From assembly GCF_000015665.1 (NCBI RefSeq), contig NC_008817.1:558001-622000 (forward strand): a DNA stretch of 64,000 nucleotides, read 5' to 3'. This DNA is from Prochlorococcus marinus str. MIT 9515 (GTDB lineage: Bacteria > Cyanobacteriota > Cyanobacteriia > PCC-6307 > Cyanobiaceae). Positions 1 to 9,469 of this stretch are shown one piece after another. Position numbers and translations under genes: made by a program. The first letter of the stretch is position 1. The number at the start of each line of letters is the position of its first letter. The notes under the pieces were generated by a model, which was given only the letters and a program-made list of their open reading frames with translations, did no database searches and was not told the DNA's origin.

Positions 1-395
1 TAGCTAAGTTACTTGATTTAGAGTTTGGTGGATGTCATATGTCTCTTGCAGTAAAAAATACTAGTAATTATTCAAAACCGACCGATCTTCCCGCTAATTG
101 TAAAGTGGCAAGTAAATTTACAAAAACGGCAAGGGCCTATTTTGATGACTTAAATATACCCGTTGAGATTGTCCATTTAACTGGGTCAGTCGAGCTTGGT
201 CCTATTACGGGGATGGCTGAAGCTATTGTTGATTTGGTCGCAACAGGCAAGACTCTTAAAGAAAACGGTTTAAGTAAAATTGATGATCTTTTTTATTCAA
301 CTGCAAGGTTAATTGCCAATCCTCTCTCTATTAGATTAGATAGCAATCCTCTCCGAGATGTGATTTTATCAATAGAATCTTTTAAAGGTACATAG
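1..395 (+). CDS. hisG: ATP phosphoribosyltransferase HisG, C-terminal part
   Basis: This is the 3' end of hisG, the first enzyme of histidine synthesis, which joins ATP and PRPP to give phosphoribosyl-ATP. The reading frame is open from base 3, before the first internal ATG at 39, so the gene begins outside the window. The visible part carries the typical segment with [17 protein letters not shown], followed by [10 protein letters not shown], which matches the catalytic-domain end of HisG. No regulatory ACT-like domain follows the conserved part, which fits the short HisG form that works with HisZ. That last point is inference, because most of the protein is unseen. The next gene starts 13 bases downstream. 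Confidence 0.9.
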   Translation, partial: AKLLDLEFGGCHMSLAVKNTSNYSKPTDLPANCKVASKFTKTARAYFDDLNIPVEIVHLTGSVELGPITGMAEAIVDLVATGKTLKENGLSKIDDLFYSTARLIANPLSIRLDSNPLRDVILSIESFKGT

Positions 396-408
396 CATAT
401 TTAAATAA

Positions 409-2205
409 ATGTTTTTGAATGATTTTAATAGAATCAAAAAATTAGGTAGATATTTAACTAAAGATAAGAAAACAATTTATCTTATTTTAATAGTCTTATT
501 ACCTGTTTCTTTTGCAGGAGCAATTCAACCATTATTGGTTGGTCAAGCGATAACAATATTAAAAAATGAGAGTACAGATGTTTGGTTAGGCAAAACCTTC
601 TTTGGTCAATCTATAAATTTAATTATTATTACCTTGTTCATAACGGTTCTATTTAGATTGGTTTTGCAGGGCTATCAATCCTATAATATTCAATCCGTTG
701 GACAGAGATTGACAGCGAGGATTAGAAGAGAGCTTTTCGAACATTCTATTTCTCTTTCTCTGAAGTATCACGATAAAATGCCTGTTGGTAAATTGCTAAC
801 AAGACTTACCAATGATGTAGATGCTTTGGCAGAAGTTTTTGGCAGCGGGGCGGTTGGAGTTATTGCTGATTTTGTAAGTCTTATAGTTATTTCATTAACA
901 ATGCTTTCGATAGATAAAGGGCTCGCAATGTTGCTTCTTTTAACTCAAATTCCGGTTTCCTATTTTATTATTTGGCTTCAAAAACGCTACAGAAAAGCAA
1001 ATTATCAAGTGAGAGAGGAGTTATCTCAACTTAACTCTGACTTTCAAGAGAACCTTCAAGGATTAGAAGTCGTTCAAATGTTTAGGAGAGGATTTTTTAA
1101 TAGCAGGAAATTTTCTAATACAGGTATTGCATATCAAAAAGCAGTAAACGGGACCATTTTTTATGATAGTAGTATATCTGCTTTTATAGAATGGATATCT
1201 CTTGCTGCAGTATCTTTGGTTTTAGCTGTAGGAGGGTATCTAGTAACTTCGGGTAATATTGGATTAGGAACATTAACAACTTTTATTCTTTACTCCCAAA
1301 GACTCTTCGAACCCTTAAGACAATTAGCAGAAAGATTTACTCAGATACAAGGAGGACTTACTGCTGTAGAGAGAATAAATGAATTATTAGATGAAGAAAT
1401 TGAGATTAAAGACACATTTTCTTCTAAACAAATCTCAAAGGGTATTTTAAATAAGAATTATAAATTTAAAGGGAAGATTGAATTTCGTAATGTAAATTTC
1501 TTCTACAAAGAAGGTGAACATGTAATAAAAGATTTATCTTTTTTAGTTAATCCTGGAGAACATGTTGCTTTTGTTGGTCCAACTGGTTCTGGAAAATCAA
1601 CCATCATAAGATTACTTTGCAGACTCTATGAGCCTCAAGATGGCGAGATTTTAATTGATGATGTAAACATTAAAGATATACCAATAGCAAGACTTAGAAA
1701 TATGCTTGGGGTTGTGCTCCAAGATACTTTTATTTTTAGTGGTGATGTTGCCGATAACATAAAATTAAATAACGAAATAAATAATCAAGACTTAGAAAAT
1801 ATTTGTAAAGAGTTGGGTTTAGATACTTTATTAAAAAAGTTGCCTAATGGATTGAATACTTATCTTAGGGAGAGAGGGGGTAATCTTTCATCTGGAGAAA
1901 GACAACTTCTTTCAGTAGCAAGAGTAGCTATAAGAAATCCAATCATTTTGATAATGGATGAAGCTACGGCCTTTATGGATCCTTCCACAGAAGCAACTTT
2001 GCAAAAAGATCTTGAAAGGATTTTGAATAAAAGAACGGCATTAGTTATTGCGCATAGATTAGCTACTATTGAAAAATCTGATAAGATATTAGTCTTGAAA
2101 GGCGGAGCTTTAGTTGAAGAAGGAAATCACAGAGAGCTTAGACTCAAAAAAGGCTTATATTTCCAGCTCTCTGAACTTCAAGAAAAAGGATTCGCTAGCT
2201 TTTAA
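409..2205 (+). CDS. ABC exporter, fused permease/ATPase (MsbA/MdlB type)
   Basis: This 598-residue half-transporter has an N-terminal six-helix type I exporter domain (about residues 20-320) and a C-terminal ATPase (about 350-590). The ATPase shows Walker A (GPTGSGKST), the Q-loop (VVLQDTF), the signature LSSGERQLL, Walker B (ILIMDEAT) and the switch region (IAHRLAT). Such proteins act as dimers in the inner membrane and export lipids, peptides or drugs. The substrate cannot be read from the sequence. The gene starts 13 bp after hisG, and its TAA stop shares one base with the ATG of the acetyltransferase gene, so the two are probably cotranscribed and translationally coupled. Confidence 0.88.
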   Translation: MFLNDFNRIKKLGRYLTKDKKTIYLILIVLLPVSFAGAIQPLLVGQAITILKNESTDVWLGKTFFGQSINLIIITLFITVLFRLVLQGYQSYNIQSVGQRLTARIRRELFEHSISLSLKYHDKMPVGKLLTRLTNDVDALAEVFGSGAVGVIADFVSLIVISLTMLSIDKGLAMLLLLTQIPVSYFIIWLQKRYRKANYQVREELSQLNSDFQENLQGLEVVQMFRRGFFNSRKFSNTGIAYQKAVNGTIFYDSSISAFIEWISLAAVSLVLAVGGYLVTSGNIGLGTLTTFILYSQRLFEPLRQLAERFTQIQGGLTAVERINELLDEEIEIKDTFSSKQISKGILNKNYKFKGKIEFRNVNFFYKEGEHVIKDLSFLVNPGEHVAFVGPTGSGKSTIIRLLCRLYEPQDGEILIDDVNIKDIPIARLRNMLGVVLQDTFIFSGDVADNIKLNNEINNQDLENICKELGLDTLLKKLPNGLNTYLRERGGNLSSGERQLLSVARVAIRNPIILIMDEATAFMDPSTEATLQKDLERILNKRTALVIAHRLATIEKSDKILVLKGGALVEEGNHRELRLKKGLYFQLSELQEKGFASF

Positions 2206-2735
2206 TGATTTTTAGGAACAAGGGATCATCAATTAAGAAAACAAATAATCTTTCACAAGAAGAGCTCCTTAAGTATTATGGTTTGAATTCTTTTGAATTC
2301 ACCCATAAATTAAAAGATGAGATTTTTGTTTGTAGTAAAAATAAGGAGTTTGATCTTATTGAGTTAGACCAACTTTTACAGACTGTAGGATGGAGTAGGC
2401 GGCCAATAAGGAGAGTAAAAAGAGCTTTGGAATTTAGTATTTTAGTAGTAGGTTTATGGCGTCATGATGAGAAATTTCCTAGGCTTGTAGGTTTCGCTAG
2501 ATGTACAGGGGATGGAGTTATTGAAGCAACCATATGGGATGTTGCTGTTAATCCTGTTTATCAAGGACTAGGATTAGGTAAAGAATTGATGAAATATATA
2601 TTAAAAGAACTAAAAAAAACTGGGATATCAAAGGTTACTCTATTCGCTGATGCAGAGGTAGTCTCTTTCTACAAAAGACAGGGTTGGATCCTAGAACCAA
2701 AAGGTTCAAAATGTGCTTTTTGGTATGCAAATTAA
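2205..2735 (+). CDS. GNAT-family N-acetyltransferase
   Basis: This 176-residue protein has a GNAT fold in its C-terminal two thirds. The acetyl-CoA binding motif is seen as a strand (IWDVAVNP) followed by YQGLGLGKELM, and the last part has the typical FYKRQGW. The N-terminal ~45 residues are a polar extension. GNAT enzymes move an acetyl group from acetyl-CoA to an amine; the acceptor is unknown here. The start overlaps the stop of the ABC exporter (TAATG). The 3' end overlaps the convergent glycosyltransferase gene by 4 bp, so no separate terminator lies between them. Confidence 0.85.
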   Translation: MIFRNKGSSIKKTNNLSQEELLKYYGLNSFEFTHKLKDEIFVCSKNKEFDLIELDQLLQTVGWSRRPIRRVKRALEFSILVVGLWRHDEKFPRLVGFARCTGDGVIEATIWDVAVNPVYQGLGLGKELMKYILKELKKTGISKVTLFADAEVVSFYKRQGWILEPKGSKCAFWYAN

Positions 2736-3421
2736 TTTAATTTTTTATAGTAGTCATTATATAAAGATTTTATAGATTCCCCTCTTAACCACCTTTTTCT
2801 GAAATTCCAATTTTTGAATGCTTGAGAAATAATATTAGTTTTTTCCCACTTCCTGCTACTTGTATAAATTGGAATTGTTAACATTTTTAGATGTTCGTTA
2901 TTCTTTAATCTTTTTATGAAATCTAGATCTTCCATCAAAGGAATTTTTCTATAACCATTATTTTTGAAATATGTCCGCCTGTGAATTATAAGTCCTTGAT
3001 CTCCATAGGGATCTTTTAAAAAGAAACTTCTAAGGTTTACAACTATTTCAAGAAATCTATAAATGAGCTTTTCATTATTAATCTTGAATTTAAAAAAATA
3101 AATAAAGTTTTCTTTGTTTCTAATAACTGATTTCACTTTTTTTAACCAACCTTTACTAAGCCTAGAATCTGCATGTATGAAAATAAACCATTCTCCTTTA
3201 GCTTTTTTGGCTCCTAGATTTAATTGCAAACCTCTATTCTTTTCTTTTGATTTAAATATGTTTGTTCTATAAAATTTAGCTATGTCTCTAGTTTTATCTT
3301 CACTATTACAATCAACAATTATAATTTCTATTCCCTCATTGAATATTGATAAATCTGAAAGAAGTAATGATAAATGTTGAGATTCATTATACGTAGGAAT
3401 AATTATTGAGATTTTAGGCAA
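2732..3421 (-). CDS. Family 2 glycosyltransferase (TIGR04283-like)
   Basis: This 229-residue GT-A type glycosyltransferase begins with ISIIIPTYNE, the usual nucleotide-sugar binding start of family GT2. It has FIHADSR in the position of the metal-binding acidic motif and DPYGDQGL plus MEDLDFIKR further on. The short length and these motifs match the family called 'rSAM/selenodomain-associated transferase 2'. The partner family ('transferase 1', DUF2064) lies 5 bp upstream on the same strand, so the pair forms an operon. The sugar donor and acceptor are not known, and no transmembrane segment is evident. Confidence 0.82.
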   Translation of the reverse strand: MPKISIIIPTYNESQHLSLLLSDLSIFNEGIEIIIVDCNSEDKTRDIAKFYRTNIFKSKEKNRGLQLNLGAKKAKGEWFIFIHADSRLSKGWLKKVKSVIRNKENFIYFFKFKINNEKLIYRFLEIVVNLRSFFLKDPYGDQGLIIHRRTYFKNNGYRKIPLMEDLDFIKRLKNNEHLKMLTIPIYTSSRKWEKTNIISQAFKNWNFRKRWLRGESIKSLYNDYYKKLN

Positions 3422-3426
3422 GTTAA

Positions 3427-4080
3427 TTATTCCCTTTTTTTTATATCAATTATTGTATCAATATCAATTTTTCTATGAAGAAAGTCGTGTGTTATGGCAA
3501 CTTGATTGAAGTTATCTATGGTTTGTTTAAGGACATCTTCGCTACTCCATTTAATGTTTATAAAAGGTAAATATAAATCAGTTGATAATAATCTTTCTGA
3601 AAAAGCAATTAGCCAATATCCCCCGTCATTTGATGGGCCTAAAATAAGATCATTTTTTTTTAGTTTTGTAAGGGCATTTAATAAATCCAAATGACAAAAA
3701 TCTGGAAGATCAGTCCCTATAAAAATAATATTTCGTGTTTTTGTTAGGTTGAATTTTTTATTTATAAGAATTTGTCTTCTCATCTTTTCTCCTAAGCATC
3801 CTTTCCCTTGTAAATTAAAGTTTCTAACTCCTAACTCATTAGACCATCTTTTACTCTTTTTGAATCCAAGACCAGAGATGGCTAAGGAAATATCTATTAA
3901 ACCTTTGTTTTCTATAGCTTTAGCAACAGAAACTGTATGTTCTGTCATTTTTCTTTGCACATTTGCAGAACAAAATTTACCTATATCTTTTGATAATCTA
4001 GTTTTACAACGACCATAAGCATGCCACTTAGCCATCACAATTAGCAGTGCCTTGTCCAATAAAACTCCATATGTTTTCAT
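3427..4080 (-). CDS. DUF2064 / TIGR04282 family nucleotidyl- or glycosyltransferase-like protein
   Basis: This 217-residue protein has the DUF2064 pattern. It begins with a strand and VMAKW, then GRCKTRL (the usual PxxGxxKTRL loop), IGTDLPDF (acidic metal-binding motif) and LGPSNDGGYWLIAF near residue 155. This is a GT-A-like fold related to MobA/CofC nucleotidyltransferases; the biochemical role is unestablished. The ATG at 4080 is preceded by a 155-bp gap shared with dnaA on the other strand. It is followed after 5 bp by the GT2 gene. In other bacteria the two families occur near radical-SAM genes; none is seen in this window. Confidence 0.8.
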   Translation of the reverse strand: MKTYGVLLDKALLIVMAKWHAYGRCKTRLSKDIGKFCSANVQRKMTEHTVSVAKAIENKGLIDISLAISGLGFKKSKRWSNELGVRNFNLQGKGCLGEKMRRQILINKKFNLTKTRNIIFIGTDLPDFCHLDLLNALTKLKKNDLILGPSNDGGYWLIAFSERLLSTDLYLPFINIKWSSEDVLKQTIDNFNQVAITHDFLHRKIDIDTIIDIKKRE

Positions 4081-4109
4081 TATTATAAGGTTTAGACAAT
4101 GGTTAGAAT

Positions 4110-4136
4110 TTGTAATTAAAAAAATTTTTTTATAAT
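4110..4136 (+). promoter_or_regulatory. Putative sigma-70 promoter of dnaA
   Basis: A perfect TATAAT lies at 4131-4136 with TTGTAA at 4110-4115, a 15-bp spacer. Transcription would begin near 4143, giving dnaA a leader of about 90 bases. The spacer is short, so the -35 assignment is weak while the -10 is strong. No TTATCCACA-type DnaA box is seen in the 155-bp gap. Confidence 0.4.
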
Positions 4137-4235
4137 GCGCATTGTTAATAAATTTTAAATTTATCGTGATCTTGCGATTTGAGAATGACCAATTAATAAA
4201 TCCCTACTAGATTAAATGTCTATTGAATAAATTTA

Positions 4236-5627
4236 GTGCAAGCAACCAATCCTATTTGGGCAGAAGTTCAACAATTACTTCAAAAAAATTTAAGTAAACC
4301 TTCCTTCGAAACTTGGATAAGGCCAGCTAAATTTAATTGTTTTGAAAATGGCTTGTTAACTTTGATTACTCCAAATAACTTTACAAGTGATTGGCTTAGA
4401 AAAAATTATAGTGAAACTATTGAAAAAGCTGCAGAAGAAATTTGTGGACATAATGTAAAGGTGATTTTTAAGTCTGAAAATAATGTCAACAACAATTCAA
4501 ATATTCCTGACACCGTTAGCCAACAAAGTATTAAATCTCAGACAAGGTCTATTTCTACAAGTCAAGGGAATAATACAAATAATAGAACAAAAAAATCTCA
4601 TTCTTTAAATATACGTTATGTATTTAAAAGATTTGTTGTTGGTCCTAACAGTAGAATGGCTCATGCCGCAGCTTTAGCTGTCGCAGAATCTCCGGGGAGA
4701 GAATTTAACCCGTTATTTATTTGTGGTGGAGTTGGTCTTGGTAAGACCCACTTAATGCAGGCAATTGGTCATTACAGAGTGGAAATTGATCCTGAAGCGA
4801 AAGTTTTATATGTTTCAACAGAAACTTTTAGTAGTGATTTGATTCAATCTATAAGAAAAGATGGAATGCATGTCTTTAAAAATAAATACAGATCAGTAGA
4901 TCTACTATTAATTGACGATATTCAATTTTTGGAGGGCAAGGAATATACCCAAGAAGAATTTTTTAATACTTTCAATGCTTTGTATGAAGCTGGTAAACAA
5001 ATTGTTATTGCAAGTGATAGGCCTCCTAGTCAGATTCCTAAATTACAAGAAAGGCTGATCTCTAGATTTTCAATGGGATTAATAGCAGATATTCAACCTC
5101 CTGATATTGAGACAAGAATGGCAATTCTGCAGAAAAAAGCTGAACAAGAAAGAATGAATCTTCCAAGAGATTTGGTTCAATTTATCGCAGGAAGATTCTC
5201 TTCAAATATTCGGGAATTAGAGGGTGCTTTTACTAGAGCCGTTGCATTCGCATCAATAACAGGCTTACCTATGACAGTTCAATCAATTGCTCCAATGCTT
5301 GATCCAAATAGTGTTGGAGTAGTCGTAACGCCAAAGCAGGTAATAAAAAAGGTCTCAGACTTCTTTTCAGTAACAGCTGAAGAATTAGTTAGTTCAAGCA
5401 GACGAAAGCCAGTTAGTCAGGCAAGGCAAATAGGCATGTATCTTATGAGGCAAGGGACTAATTTGAGCCTTCCAAAAATTGGAGATGAATTTGGAGGTAA
5501 AGATCATACCACGGTTATGTATGCTATCGAGCAAGTGGAAAAAAAATTGTCAAGTGATCCAAATGTTGCAAGTCAAGTTCAAAAAATAAAAGATCTTCTT
5601 CAAATTGATTCAAGAAAAAATTTATGA
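4236..5627 (+). CDS. dnaA: Chromosomal replication initiator DnaA
   Basis: This 463-residue DnaA has all four domains. Domain I (residues 1-85) contains SFETWIRP. A polar Asn/Ser-rich linker follows (about 90-125). The AAA+ domain has Walker [10 protein letters not shown] near residue 165 and LLIDDIQFL as Walker B. The C-terminal DNA-binding domain carries [11 protein letters not shown]. DnaA-ATP opens the replication origin. The start is GTG; no in-frame ATG lies closer to the conserved N-terminus. The gene stands alone, without dnaN beside it, as is known for cyanobacteria. Its 3' end overlaps the convergent GST-like gene by 6 bp. Confidence 0.97.
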   Translation: MQATNPIWAEVQQLLQKNLSKPSFETWIRPAKFNCFENGLLTLITPNNFTSDWLRKNYSETIEKAAEEICGHNVKVIFKSENNVNNNSNIPDTVSQQSIKSQTRSISTSQGNNTNNRTKKSHSLNIRYVFKRFVVGPNSRMAHAAALAVAESPGREFNPLFICGGVGLGKTHLMQAIGHYRVEIDPEAKVLYVSTETFSSDLIQSIRKDGMHVFKNKYRSVDLLLIDDIQFLEGKEYTQEEFFNTFNALYEAGKQIVIASDRPPSQIPKLQERLISRFSMGLIADIQPPDIETRMAILQKKAEQERMNLPRDLVQFIAGRFSSNIRELEGAFTRAVAFASITGLPMTVQSIAPMLDPNSVGVVVTPKQVIKKVSDFFSVTAEELVSSSRRKPVSQARQIGMYLMRQGTNLSLPKIGDEFGGKDHTTVMYAIEQVEKKLSSDPNVASQVQKIKDLLQIDSRKNL

Positions 5628-6860
5628 TCTTTGATTTAATTTGAATTTCGAAGGGTCTTGATCATATCGATGTGTAACTGGAATCTTATCAGTTTTGGAA
5701 TTAACATTAGGTGACCCTATTTTATTTAATGATTGCCTCAATAATCTTGCAGAAATGACAGGCATGTCTCTTGGGACTGAAATTCTATTTTTTAGGTAGT
5801 TGATAGACATGACAGCTTTGTCAGGAACTTTATTAATTTCAGAGGTAATCATATATGTAAGAGCAGATCTTAATGATTGATCAAATAAGTCTTTTTCATA
5901 AGGATTTGCATTGATAATATTATCTTTATGTTTCAAGACTCTTTTGAGGGCAAATTTAGCGTAATAATCTAAGTCAACAGCCTGATTAAATTCTGATTTC
6001 CCAAGCCCTTCTCCAACATCTATTAGATTAGATAATAAAATTTGTTGATCATTAACATCCTTAAAGCAGCCGCCCATTTGAGGAGGTAGATCATGAGAAT
6101 GTGTATGAAAATCCCCTTGAGTACCTCTATAGGGAGACAGATTTTCGAGGAGAGAAAGCCATCTATCAATGTGAGGGTAATTATTCCTTAAATTGAATCC
6201 TTTGTAATAGCTTAGAGAAGCGTTCATTCTTTCTATATAGGGAATAAAAATAATATCTCCAGTCCCTGGCTCTATTTTATCTGAATCATTTATTTGTGAA
6301 TCAATGAATCCTGTTTTGGATGAACTTAATATTTTTTCAAATTTTTGAATAGATTCCTTAAATTTATTTTTACTAAAGGATTCATCTAGATAACTAAAGC
6401 TTTTTCTGCAAAGCCAATTACACCATGATCTAAAAATTTCTCTTTCTAAAATTCTTGCTTCACGAATATCATTTGAAAGGAGCGATGAACCAAGTGTTCC
6501 ATATTCATTTTCTAAAAGAGATATGATGTTATCACTTTCTGTTATTATTTCCCCATTCAAGTCTATTGCAGGTAATTTACCTGAACTTACTTTGTTGAGA
6601 TACCATTTTTCTTTTTGACCATAACAATACATATTTATTTTTTTAACTTTGTATGGAATCCTCTTAAATTCAAGCCATAACCATATCTTTTGGCAGTAGG
6701 GGCACCATGAATGTCTATCTCTAAATAAAGTAAGATCAACTTCTTTTTCACTATGACCAAATAATCTTAAATTAGAGTAAGAATTATTTATCCCATTAAC
6801 TCTATCAATATCATCAATTTCAAATTTACTTAAATCTGCCCAACTCAAAACTTTATTCAT
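5622..6860 (-). CDS. Glutathione S-transferase-like protein with glutaredoxin CPYC motif and long C-terminal extension
   Basis: This 412-residue protein has a thioredoxin-fold N-terminal domain (about residues 43-125) with CPYC at residues 53-56, a cis-Pro segment ([11 protein letters not shown]) and ITESDNI, typical of GST and glutaredoxin glutathione binding. An all-alpha GST-like C domain follows to roughly residue 245. About 165 further residues have no recognised domain and include a run of predicted helices. A normal GST has about 200-230 residues. It is divergent from glutathione reductase across a 52-bp gap, which supports a glutathione-linked redox role. The exact activity is unknown. 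Confidence 0.75.
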   Translation of the reverse strand: MNKVLSWADLSKFEIDDIDRVNGINNSYSNLRLFGHSEKEVDLTLFRDRHSWCPYCQKIWLWLEFKRIPYKVKKINMYCYGQKEKWYLNKVSSGKLPAIDLNGEIITESDNIISLLENEYGTLGSSLLSNDIREARILEREIFRSWCNWLCRKSFSYLDESFSKNKFKESIQKFEKILSSSKTGFIDSQINDSDKIEPGTGDIIFIPYIERMNASLSYYKGFNLRNNYPHIDRWLSLLENLSPYRGTQGDFHTHSHDLPPQMGGCFKDVNDQQILLSNLIDVGEGLGKSEFNQAVDLDYYAKFALKRVLKHKDNIINANPYEKDLFDQSLRSALTYMITSEINKVPDKAVMSINYLKNRISVPRDMPVISARLLRQSLNKIGSPNVNSKTDKIPVTHRYDQDPSKFKLNQRS

Positions 6861-6863
6861 TAT

Positions 6864-6894
6864 TTGATATTAGACTTCGTTATAAGGATATAAT
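6864..6894 (+). promoter_or_regulatory. Putative promoter of gor in the gst-gor divergent gap
   Basis: TTGATA at 6864-6869 and TATAAT at 6889-6894 are separated by 19 bp. Initiation near 6901 would leave a leader of about 12 bases before the TTG start at 6913. The whole gap to the divergent GST-like gene is only 52 bp, so both promoters must overlap here. Confidence 0.4.
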
Positions 6895-6912
6895 ATATGT
6901 TTTAAAAAGATT

Positions 6913-8277
6913 TTGGAATTTGAATTTGATTTAATTGTTGTTGGCGCTGGTTCCGGCGGTTTGGCCGCTGCAAAGCGCGCTGCAAGTTATGGAGCAAAAG
7001 TTGCAATAATAGAAGTTAATAAGATTGGTGGAACTTGTGTTCTTCGAGGTTGTGTTCCCAAAAAACTGATGGTTTATGCTGCCAATAATAGAAGGAATAT
7101 GGTTTCTGCTGAAGGGTATGGACTAATAAATAAAGAAATAACTTTTAATTCTAGTGTGTTACTAAAAAACGTTAGAGAAGAAGTATCTAGATTGAGTCAC
7201 ATACATTCAAACTCTTTAAAAAAATTAAACGTGACAGTTTTTGAAGGCTTAGGAAGATTTAAAAATCAAAATACAGTAGAAGTGGTTTGTCCAAAAACAA
7301 GAAACATTTTAAGAAAAGTAAGCGCTAATAAAGTTCTTATTTCGGTGGGTGGTAAACCCAAAAAACTAGAAATTCCAGGGGTAGATTTAGCATGGAGTAG
7401 TGATGATATTTTTGAATTGCAAGATTTTCCTAAAACATTATTAATAGTTGGTGGAGGCTATATTGCATGTGAATTTGCATCTATTTTTAAAAACTTAGGT
7501 ACTGAGGTTATACAAATAATTAGAGGTCAGAACTTGCTAAGTGGATTTGACAAAGATTTGTCAGAATGTTTGAAAAAATCAATGACCTCTTTGGGCATAG
7601 ATTTAAAATTTAATAATCAATTAAAGTCTATAAAAAAAATTAAGGGAAAACTACAGTCGACTTTAGTATCAGGAAGTAAATTTTTAACCAATAATATACT
7701 TATTGCAACTGGACGAGAGCCTGCTCTCAAAGAATTGCATTTAGATACTTTAAATCTTAAAATGGATGGTATTTATTTAGATGTTAATGAAGTTAATCAG
7801 ACAAGTAATTCCAATATATTTGCGATTGGAGATATAATCAAGAGGCCAAATTTAACCCCAGTAGCAATAGAACAAGGGAGGGTTTTCGCCGATAATTATT
7901 TTGCTGATCGTAGAAGAAAAGTTAACTATCAAAATATTCCTAAGGCAGTGTTTACTATCCCAGAGATTTCAACCGTTGGACTTAGTGAGGAAGAGGCAAC
8001 AGAAATTTACTCGGAATTAAATATAAAAATTTTCAAATGTAGTTTTACTCCTATGTCCAACACCTTTAAAAAAAACAAATCTAAATGTATGTTAAAACTT
8101 GTGGTCAACAAAAAAAATGATAAGATTTTAGGCTGCCATATGTTTGGTGAAGCAGCATCTGAGATTATTCAAATGGTTTCAGTCTCTTTAAATGCAGGAA
8201 TAACTAAAAAGGATTTTGATAATACTATGGCTTTGCATCCAACTATTTCAGAGGAATTTGTAACTATGTATGGCTGA
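6913..8277 (+). CDS. gor: Glutathione reductase / pyridine nucleotide-disulfide oxidoreductase
   Basis: This 454-residue flavoenzyme reduces glutathione disulfide with NADPH. The FAD-binding GAGSGG is at residues 11-16. The redox-active pair is C42 and C47 in CVLRGCVPKK. The NAD(P)-binding site GGGYIACEF lies near residue 180, the second FAD contact IFAIGDI near 300, and the C-terminal active-site motif HPTISEEF at the end. These motifs are those of glutathione reductase rather than mercuric reductase or lipoamide dehydrogenase. The start is TTG, chosen because the FAD motif begins almost at once. It ends 5 bp before the convergent antiporter gene. Confidence 0.93.
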   Translation: MEFEFDLIVVGAGSGGLAAAKRAASYGAKVAIIEVNKIGGTCVLRGCVPKKLMVYAANNRRNMVSAEGYGLINKEITFNSSVLLKNVREEVSRLSHIHSNSLKKLNVTVFEGLGRFKNQNTVEVVCPKTRNILRKVSANKVLISVGGKPKKLEIPGVDLAWSSDDIFELQDFPKTLLIVGGGYIACEFASIFKNLGTEVIQIIRGQNLLSGFDKDLSECLKKSMTSLGIDLKFNNQLKSIKKIKGKLQSTLVSGSKFLTNNILIATGREPALKELHLDTLNLKMDGIYLDVNEVNQTSNSNIFAIGDIIKRPNLTPVAIEQGRVFADNYFADRRRKVNYQNIPKAVFTIPEISTVGLSEEEATEIYSELNIKIFKCSFTPMSNTFKKNKSKCMLKLVVNKKNDKILGCHMFGEAASEIIQMVSVSLNAGITKKDFDNTMALHPTISEEFVTMYG

Positions 8278-8282
8278 TGAAA

Positions 8283-9362
8283 TTATCTTCTAGATGTTTT
8301 TAACTTTTCTTGTGTAAAAAGATATACTGTGAATAAAGAAAAATAAATAAAAATACACACCCTCAATTGATAGAGATTGTTAAATTCTTTCAAGAACAAT
8401 AACTTATCCATGATGTAAAAAATATAAAGATTCAAAAGTATAAAGCCTTCAATTCTAGAAATCTTACCTTTTGTCCAAAAAATTGGAAGGCACGCAAAAG
8501 TAGTCAAAACCATGAATGGTAGGTCAACTTTTATAAGGCTTTGATCAATTGTTAGACCTTTTAATCCGGAAAAAATACTGCAACTTCCCAGTATAAGAAG
8601 CTGATTGAGTAAATTACTTCCAATGACGTTACCAATAGCAAGATCTGTTTTACCTTTTAATGCTGCAATTATGGAAGTAACGAGTTCAGGCAGTGAGGTT
8701 CCCGTAGCAACTATCGTGAGACCAATAATTATTTCATTTACGCCTAATAGAGTTGCTAAAGATTGAGAACCATTTACTAAAGTATTTGAACCAAAACTTA
8801 GAAGAAGAATTCCAGATATCAATTTAAAAATAATGTTGAATTTGCTTCTCTCTCTTCCTTGAGATTCCTCAATCTCAGGCTCAGCCTTTTTTGTCTCCTC
8901 TTCATTCTCTTGTATTGTATTTATTTCCCAAATTGTATTTAAAGTTAAACAAAATATTAAAAAAATCCCTGCCTGCCAAGTTAATAGACCTGTTGATGAC
9001 ATTGCCCAAACTGCACATGAAATAGCTATTAGAAGAGGGACATCTCTTCTTACAATTCTGCTTTTTACTTTTAAAGGTGTTATCAATGAGCTTATTCCTA
9101 ATACAACAAGAACATTAAAAATATTGCTTCCAATTACATTACTTGCTGCTAGAGAGTCACTCCCTTTGAAGATTGAATTTAAACTTACTAATAATTCAGG
9201 AGAACTTGTCCCTAAAGAAACAACAGTTAAACCTATTACAATTTGAGGTATACCTAAAATTAAGGATAAAGAAATCGCCCCTTGAATGAATAATTCTCCA
9301 CCGGCAAAAAGTAATATTATTCCTATTAATATCTCCATTATTGGCAATATAAATTCACTCAT
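8283..9362 (-). CDS. Na+/Ca2+ antiporter, CaCA family (YrbG-like)
   Basis: This 359-residue membrane protein has the two inverted alpha repeats of the CaCA exchangers. The first contains GTSSPELLVSL and SNVIGSNIFNVL. The second contains GTSLPELVTSI and GNVIGSNLLNQL. Each repeat sits in a block of hydrophobic helices, about ten in all, joined by a charged Glu-rich loop (about residues 150-172). The family exchanges Ca2+ or similar cations for Na+ or H+. The ion used here is not determined. The last ~30 residues are a hydrophobic extension with a basic tail. The gene appears to be monocistronic, between gor and pyrC. Confidence 0.88.
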   Translation of the reverse strand: MSEFILPIMEILIGIILLFAGGELFIQGAISLSLILGIPQIVIGLTVVSLGTSSPELLVSLNSIFKGSDSLAASNVIGSNIFNVLVVLGISSLITPLKVKSRIVRRDVPLLIAISCAVWAMSSTGLLTWQAGIFLIFCLTLNTIWEINTIQENEEETKKAEPEIEESQGRERSKFNIIFKLISGILLLSFGSNTLVNGSQSLATLLGVNEIIIGLTIVATGTSLPELVTSIIAALKGKTDLAIGNVIGSNLLNQLLILGSCSIFSGLKGLTIDQSLIKVDLPFMVLTTFACLPIFWTKGKISRIEGFILLNLYIFYIMDKLLFLKEFNNLYQLRVCIFIYFSLFTVYLFTQEKLKTSRR

Positions 9363-9423
9363 ATTTAAAAGACTTATTTAAATGATTATATCTTTAATTT
9401 ATTCAATAATTATCTTAAAACTA

Positions 9424-9450
9424 TTGTCAAAATTTATTTGCTGTTAAAAT
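9424..9450 (+). promoter_or_regulatory. Putative promoter of pyrC with extended -10
   Basis: TTGTCA at 9424-9429 and TAAAAT at 9445-9450 are spaced by 15 bp. A TG lies one base before the -10 (TGT then TAAAAT), the extended -10 form that tolerates a poor spacer. Initiation near 9457 would give a leader of about 13 bases to the TTG start at 9470. Confidence 0.45.
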
Positions 9451-9469
9451 AGATTAAATAATTAAAATT

